A stretch of 13,303 bases of DNA from an uncultured Novosphingobium sp. (GTDB lineage: Bacteria; Pseudomonadota; Alphaproteobacteria; Sphingomonadales; Sphingomonadaceae), in NCBI GenBank assembly GCA_937897535.1, contig CALCQB010000380.1:1-13303 (forward strand). The letters run 5' to 3'. A program made the position numbers and the translations under genes. Within the stretch, counting starts at the first letter, position 1. Each line of letters starts with the position of its first letter. This document shows, in pieces, positions 12,674 to 13,303 of this stretch. The notes under the pieces are model-generated. The model searched no databases. It was not told the DNA's origin and was given only the letters and a program-made list of their open reading frames with translations.

Positions 12674-13303
12674 TCAGTTCTTTTCCTGGTCGACCAGCTT
12701 GTTCTTGCCGATCCACGGCATCATCGCGCGCAGCTGCGAACCGGTCTGTTCGATCGGGTGCGCTTCGGCGGCCTTGCGCGCGGCCTTAAGCTCGGGCTGG
12801 CCAGCGCGGTTGTCGAGCACGAAGTTCTTCACGAACCGGCCCGACTGGATGTCGGCGAGCACGCGCTTCATCTCGGCCTTGGTTTCGGCGGTGATGATCC
12901 GCGGACCGGTGGTGATGTCGCCGTATTCAGCGGTGTTGCTGATCGAATAGCGCATGTTGGCGATCCCGCCTTCATAGAGCAGGTCGACGATCAGCTTGGT
13001 TTCGTGGAGGCATTCGAAATAGGCCATTTCCGGGGCGTAGCCGGCCTCGACCAGGGTTTCGAACCCGGCCTGGATCAGATGGGTGATCCCGCCGCACAGC
13101 ACGGCCTGCTCACCGAACAGATCGGTTTCGCACTCTTCCTTGAAGTTGGTCTCGATGATGCCCGAGCGTCCGCCGCCAACGCCGCTGGCATAGGCGAGGG
13201 CAACGTCGTGGGCATTGCCGGTCGCGTCCTGGTGGACCGCGATCAGGCACGGCACGCCGCCGCCCTTGAGGTATTCGCCGCGGACGGTGTGGCCGGGGCC
13301 CTT
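12674..13303 (-). CDS. ilvC: Ketol-acid reductoisomerase, C-terminal part (5' end outside window)
   Basis: Second common step of valine, leucine and isoleucine synthesis: Mg-dependent alkyl migration and NADPH reduction of 2-acetolactate or 2-aceto-2-hydroxybutyrate, in the cytoplasm. The 209 residues visible hold the knotted helical domain of the short class I enzyme. They run from KGPGHTVRGEYLKGGGVPCLIAV through ETDLFGEQAVLCGG (metal-binding Asp and Glu) and LHETKLIVDLLYEGGIANMRYSISNTAEYGD (second metal Glu, substrate-binding Ser) to the C-terminal LRAMMPWIGKNKLVDQEKN. The frame is open to the window edge, and a GTG at 13255 is an internal Val codon, not the start. The N-terminal NADP domain is missing only because of the window cut. 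No truncation or frameshift is seen. Confidence 0.97.
   Translation of the reverse strand, partial: KGPGHTVRGEYLKGGGVPCLIAVHQDATGNAHDVALAYASGVGGGRSGIIETNFKEECETDLFGEQAVLCGGITHLIQAGFETLVEAGYAPEMAYFECLHETKLIVDLLYEGGIANMRYSISNTAEYGDITTGPRIITAETKAEMKRVLADIQSGRFVKNFVLDNRAGQPELKAARKAAEAHPIEQTGSQLRAMMPWIGKNKLVDQEKN

Noticed and set aside
3920..13303. Branched-chain amino acid operon joining leuA and ilvC
   Set aside because: Although on the same strand, they are about 7 kb apart with genes on the opposite strand between them, so they cannot form one operon.
1..13303. CRISPR array, insertion sequence, prophage, tRNA or rRNA
   Set aside because: No regularly spaced direct repeats, transposase, integrase or phage genes, and no cloverleaf or rRNA-like stretch were seen on reading both strands; a covariance-model scan would be needed to exclude a small RNA.

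Overview
The window is gene-dense, clearly GC-rich bacterial chromosome. Base composition, the protein types (long-form LeuA, RskA-type anti-sigma, fasciclin, YceI, CaiB, an ACAD10/11-like dehydrogenase) and a dispersed palindromic repeat built on CTGAGCTTGTCGAAG all point to an alphaproteobacterium, most likely a sphingomonad (Sphingomonadales). The lineage is an inference from memory of such genomes; no rRNA or other marker is present to fix it. No tRNA, rRNA, insertion sequence, prophage or CRISPR array was seen, and no stretch over about 175 bases lacks a gene. Both ends cut through genes.

Layout, left to right. (1) 1-1908: the 3' part of an acyl-CoA dehydrogenase, an inverted-repeat element, and a zinc-dependent alcohol dehydrogenase, all on +. 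(2) 1952-3834 (+): an ECF sigma factor, its overlapping membrane anti-sigma factor (RskA type) and a secreted fasciclin-domain protein behind a good ECF-like promoter. The set parallels the mycobacterial SigK/RskA/MPT70-MPT83 module. (3) 3920-5770 (-): leuA, preceded by an unannotated 16-codon Leu-rich leader peptide and two mutually exclusive hairpins, which together look like a transcription attenuator. (4) 5771-8733: an MFS solute transporter (-) divergent from a serine beta-lactamase-fold hydrolase (+), which overlaps a hotdog thioesterase gene by one base. (5) 8771-11256: a second copy of the repeat, a CaiB/BaiF family III CoA-transferase (-), and a divergent microsomal-type epoxide hydrolase (+). 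Their shared 85-bp intergenic region holds two short palindromes. (6) 11261-13303 (-): two tandem YceI-family exported proteins and the C-terminal part of ilvC. A 10-bp perfect hairpin between ilvC and the first yceI buries that gene's ribosome binding site.

Functionally the window mixes branched-chain amino acid synthesis (leuA, ilvC), acyl-CoA and lipophilic-compound metabolism (acyl-CoA dehydrogenase, CoA-transferase, thioesterase, epoxide hydrolase, alcohol dehydrogenase, esterase-like hydrolase) and envelope functions (fasciclin, YceI pair, MFS). Apart from the sigma/anti-sigma/fasciclin set and the hydrolase/thioesterase pair, neighbours are not obviously one pathway. The most notable non-coding signals are the leuA leader and attenuator, the SigK-like promoter, the hairpin at yceI and the repeat pair.
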